A DNA stretch of 64,000 nt from Sphingobacterium thalpophilum (GTDB lineage Bacteria > Bacteroidota > Bacteroidia > Sphingobacteriales > Sphingobacteriaceae). Every line of letters starts with the position of its first letter. Position 1 is the stretch's first letter. The notes beneath the pieces are model-generated. The model had not been told where the DNA came from. It worked only from the letters and a program-made list of their open reading frames with translations, and did no database searches. The position numbers and the translations under genes were made by a program. Location of the stretch: positions 1,488,001-1,552,000 of the forward strand of contig NZ_LR590484.1 in NCBI RefSeq assembly GCF_901482695.1. The letters are read 5' to 3'. Of the stretch, positions 62,280-64,000 are shown piece after piece.

Positions 62280-63515
62280 CTACGGAGCTTTTTCCAGCGG
62301 TAGCGGTTCCGGAGACATCGCAGCAGCTTTCTTCTGGTTCATGGCGAGCTGTGCCGCCAGCCAATTTTTCCAGCCCGCCTGTTTCCTGCGATACGATTCG
62401 CCATATTCAATCCGTTCCTTAAGGTGCAAAATTGTTAGTACAGGTGTGTTTCCCCGGAGCATCTCGTAGTTTACTATGGCCTGTCCCGAGATCAGGTGAT
62501 TGCGCGAGATATGTTTGAGCGAGGGGAATATCTTGAGCAGATCGCTCAGTGATTTCAAGCCCGGATGATATTTGGTTCCATCCATCAGCACAATTTCCTG
62601 AAAAGAATCCTCTCCTTTGCGATGATGGCCATAGCAATACGCTATATCCTGTTCGAAAATAGCAATTTCAGCACCATTTACCTTAAAGTGAAATACGGTC
62701 TCCGACCGATCCGTTTGATGGGCAGCAGCCTCGCTACTCTGCTGGGCCAATGCCCTGAGTTCGGCGATCTCCAGCAGGAGTTCCTGATTACGCGCCTCGG
62801 CCCGGGCACGCCCCCGGACCTCAAGGCTTCTTTCGTCCTCCAACTGTTGAACCCGCTGCAGCTGGCGGCTGTTTTCCATCCGTAGTTCATCCAGCTGCAT
62901 AGCGAGTATATTCTTACCTTCGATGAGGCCATTGACTGTCTTATCGGTCGTAACGGTTAGTAGTTTATACTGCTGGACATCGTTTTTATAATGGCCTATT
63001 TCCGATTTCAAAAATTCGATCTGCTGTGCTAGACGATCTCTATCATTGATCAGCTTCTGTGTGCCATCTGCCCCGATTTTGAGTTCATACTGGAGTATTC
63101 GGTTGGCCAGCCAGTAGTTCAGTATGATCAAGAGCAGCAGCATAAATAAAATATCCCATTGGAAGCGCGGATCATCGACAATAGAAGCCGGATAAACGAG
63201 CAAAATCAATCCAAAGGCGATGATGGCAGGCAATGCCACCCCGCCCAGGGCATGCATCAGTACCGCTCTACCGGCCGCCCGCCGCCAAAAACCCGAAATA
63301 AAAACCTGATAACCCACCCAAAACTCGATACTGAGGATAGCAACACCGATACAGAAGGTATTGACGAGCACAACCAGCACATTCGGTTTAATCAGATAAC
63401 CGAAGGACATGTTGTCAAAAGGAAAGAGCGCCACGGCCCCAGAAGCGATCAGCAATAAACCACACCACCACAAAATCGGAAAAACTTGTAAATAGGACTT
63501 AATAGAAGGCATCAT
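62280..63515 (-). CDS. Membrane-anchored LytTR-type protein
   Basis: ATG 63515 gives a 411-residue protein with four membrane helices (LQVFPILWWCGLLLIASGAV, VLVVLVNTFCIGVAILSIEF, GGVALPAIIAFGLILLVYPA, ILFMLLLLIILNYWLA), a long coiled coil (residues about 160-270) and a C-terminal LytTR-like domain (IAYCYGHHRKGEDSF, SLSDLLKIFPSLKHISRNHL). No receiver domain is present. Membrane-bound LytTR proteins of this kind are known in Bacteroidota; the signal they sense is unknown. It is divergent from the gene at 63734. Confidence 0.75.
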   Translation of the reverse strand: MMPSIKSYLQVFPILWWCGLLLIASGAVALFPFDNMSFGYLIKPNVLVVLVNTFCIGVAILSIEFWVGYQVFISGFWRRAAGRAVLMHALGGVALPAIIAFGLILLVYPASIVDDPRFQWDILFMLLLLIILNYWLANRILQYELKIGADGTQKLINDRDRLAQQIEFLKSEIGHYKNDVQQYKLLTVTTDKTVNGLIEGKNILAMQLDELRMENSRQLQRVQQLEDERSLEVRGRARAEARNQELLLEIAELRALAQQSSEAAAHQTDRSETVFHFKVNGAEIAIFEQDIAYCYGHHRKGEDSFQEIVLMDGTKYHPGLKSLSDLLKIFPSLKHISRNHLISGQAIVNYEMLRGNTPVLTILHLKERIEYGESYRRKQAGWKNWLAAQLAMNQKKAAAMSPEPLPLEKAP

Positions 63516-63733
63516 GAAAAATATAAACGATTTCGTTATACAGCGCACATGTTAATCAACCAACACTTTTAGGAACACAATATAACTATAAATAGCAATT
63601 TATCCAAACCCGATTGGATGGATCATCGAGTGGGTTAGATGATAAAAAATCGGGATTGGATTTTTTAATGATCAAAAACAGGCATTCAAGAGCGCTTTCG
63701 GCTGTATATTGGCTGTTTTAATTTGATATACAT

Positions 63734-64000
63734 ATGGAAAATCAACAATTCAGTTTCGATGGACCGGGCGTCCGGAACTGGCAAAATTATCTTTATGCGC
63801 AACATCCTATCGTGATCGAAGAGGAAAGAATTTATATTGAGACCGACCTTCTGGGCTGGCTGCCCGAGCGCTTTCAGCTGACTGCAGCACAGCTACAGTA
63901 TGCAGCCGATCTGGGCAGTGCTGCACAGGACTATTTTGCATCGCAGGTCGCCGGGGCCATTGCCTTGCGCATTCCTATTCTACTGGAACGTGAGCCCCCC
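63734..64000 (+). CDS. Hypothetical protein, 3' end outside window
   Basis: The frame starts MENQQFSFDGPGVRNWQNYL and runs open to the window edge (89 residues). It continues YAQHPIVIEEERIYIETDLL and GWLPERFQLTAAQLQYAADL. No domain is recognised and no signal peptide is seen. It is divergent from the membrane LytTR gene. Confidence 0.6.
   Translation, partial: MENQQFSFDGPGVRNWQNYLYAQHPIVIEEERIYIETDLLGWLPERFQLTAAQLQYAADLGSAAQDYFASQVAGAIALRIPILLEREPP

Noticed and set aside
63600-63665. Inverted CCCGATT / AATCGGG sequences upstream of the last gene
   Set aside because: The arms are short and far apart; I could not separate this from chance.

Overview
The window reads as a chromosomal segment of a Bacteroidota member, most likely a Sphingobacterium-like genus. 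I infer this from the gene content: SusC/SusD with FecR and an ECF sigma factor, a SusR-like hybrid two-component protein, CarboxypepD_reg-plug outer-membrane receptors, DUF4374, DUF5675, LytTR regulators, YD/RHS toxins with a DUF6443-type shell, and many short SCxx lipoprotein signals. Several start regions carry the Bacteroidota -7 box TAnnTTTG. I saw no rRNA, tRNA or CRISPR array.

Layout. 1-5.7 kb: an iron/siderophore-type uptake operon on the minus strand (TonB-dependent receptor, DUF4374 lipoprotein, cupin, FecCD-type permease cut by the window edge) with a divergent AraC regulator. 5.9-9.8 kb: a toroid-type putative glycoside hydrolase and a hybrid two-component regulator, divergently oriented, both missing their 5' parts at one shared junction. 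9.9-13.6 kb: an MBL-fold hydrolase, an AAA/DUF4143 ATPase and two small envelope proteins. 13.9-20.1 kb (locus 1): TPR sensor kinase, Crp/Fnr protein, two lipoprotein genes (one broken), a small barrel protein, a LytTR regulator and a NarL-type regulator. 20.2-22.1 kb: a CapD/FlaA1-type nucleotide-sugar enzyme. 22.5-31.9 kb: an RHS polymorphic-toxin locus with an active-looking toxin/immunity pair and two displaced tip modules. 32.1-33.2 kb: an IS3 remnant and a PhnD-like binding protein. 33.4-43.6 kb (locus 2): a second, partly decayed copy of the locus 1 gene set plus a beta-barrel receptor, an OmpA protein and lipoproteins. 43.6-49.1 kb: a lipoprotein, a broken SnoaL-like gene, a MacB/FtsX permease, a RidA-like lipoprotein and an alpha/beta hydrolase. 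49.3-50.5 kb: remnants of AraC, Rpn and Fic genes around an intact XRE gene. 50.6-57.5 kb: an ECF sigma/FecR/SusC/SusD unit. 57.7-59.5 kb: Rpn nuclease and remnants. 59.8-63.5 kb: a cassette of small hypothetical proteins including DUF5675, an 11-bp iteron-like array and a membrane LytTR protein.

How the genes work together. Most of the window deals with the envelope: TonB-dependent uptake, outer-membrane lipoproteins, and regulators that sense the periplasm. Locus 1 and locus 2 share seven gene families (kinase, NarL regulator, LytTR regulator, Crp/Fnr, lipoproteins A and B, small barrel). I infer one signalling-plus-envelope module that was duplicated and then degraded differently in each copy. 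A striking pattern is that three separate junctions (about 7.59, 35.00 and 36.26 kb) each join two divergently oriented genes that have both lost their 5' ends. An XRE-Rpn pair near 50 kb and 57.8 kb also shows reciprocal decay. All family names come from reading the sequence; no database search was run.
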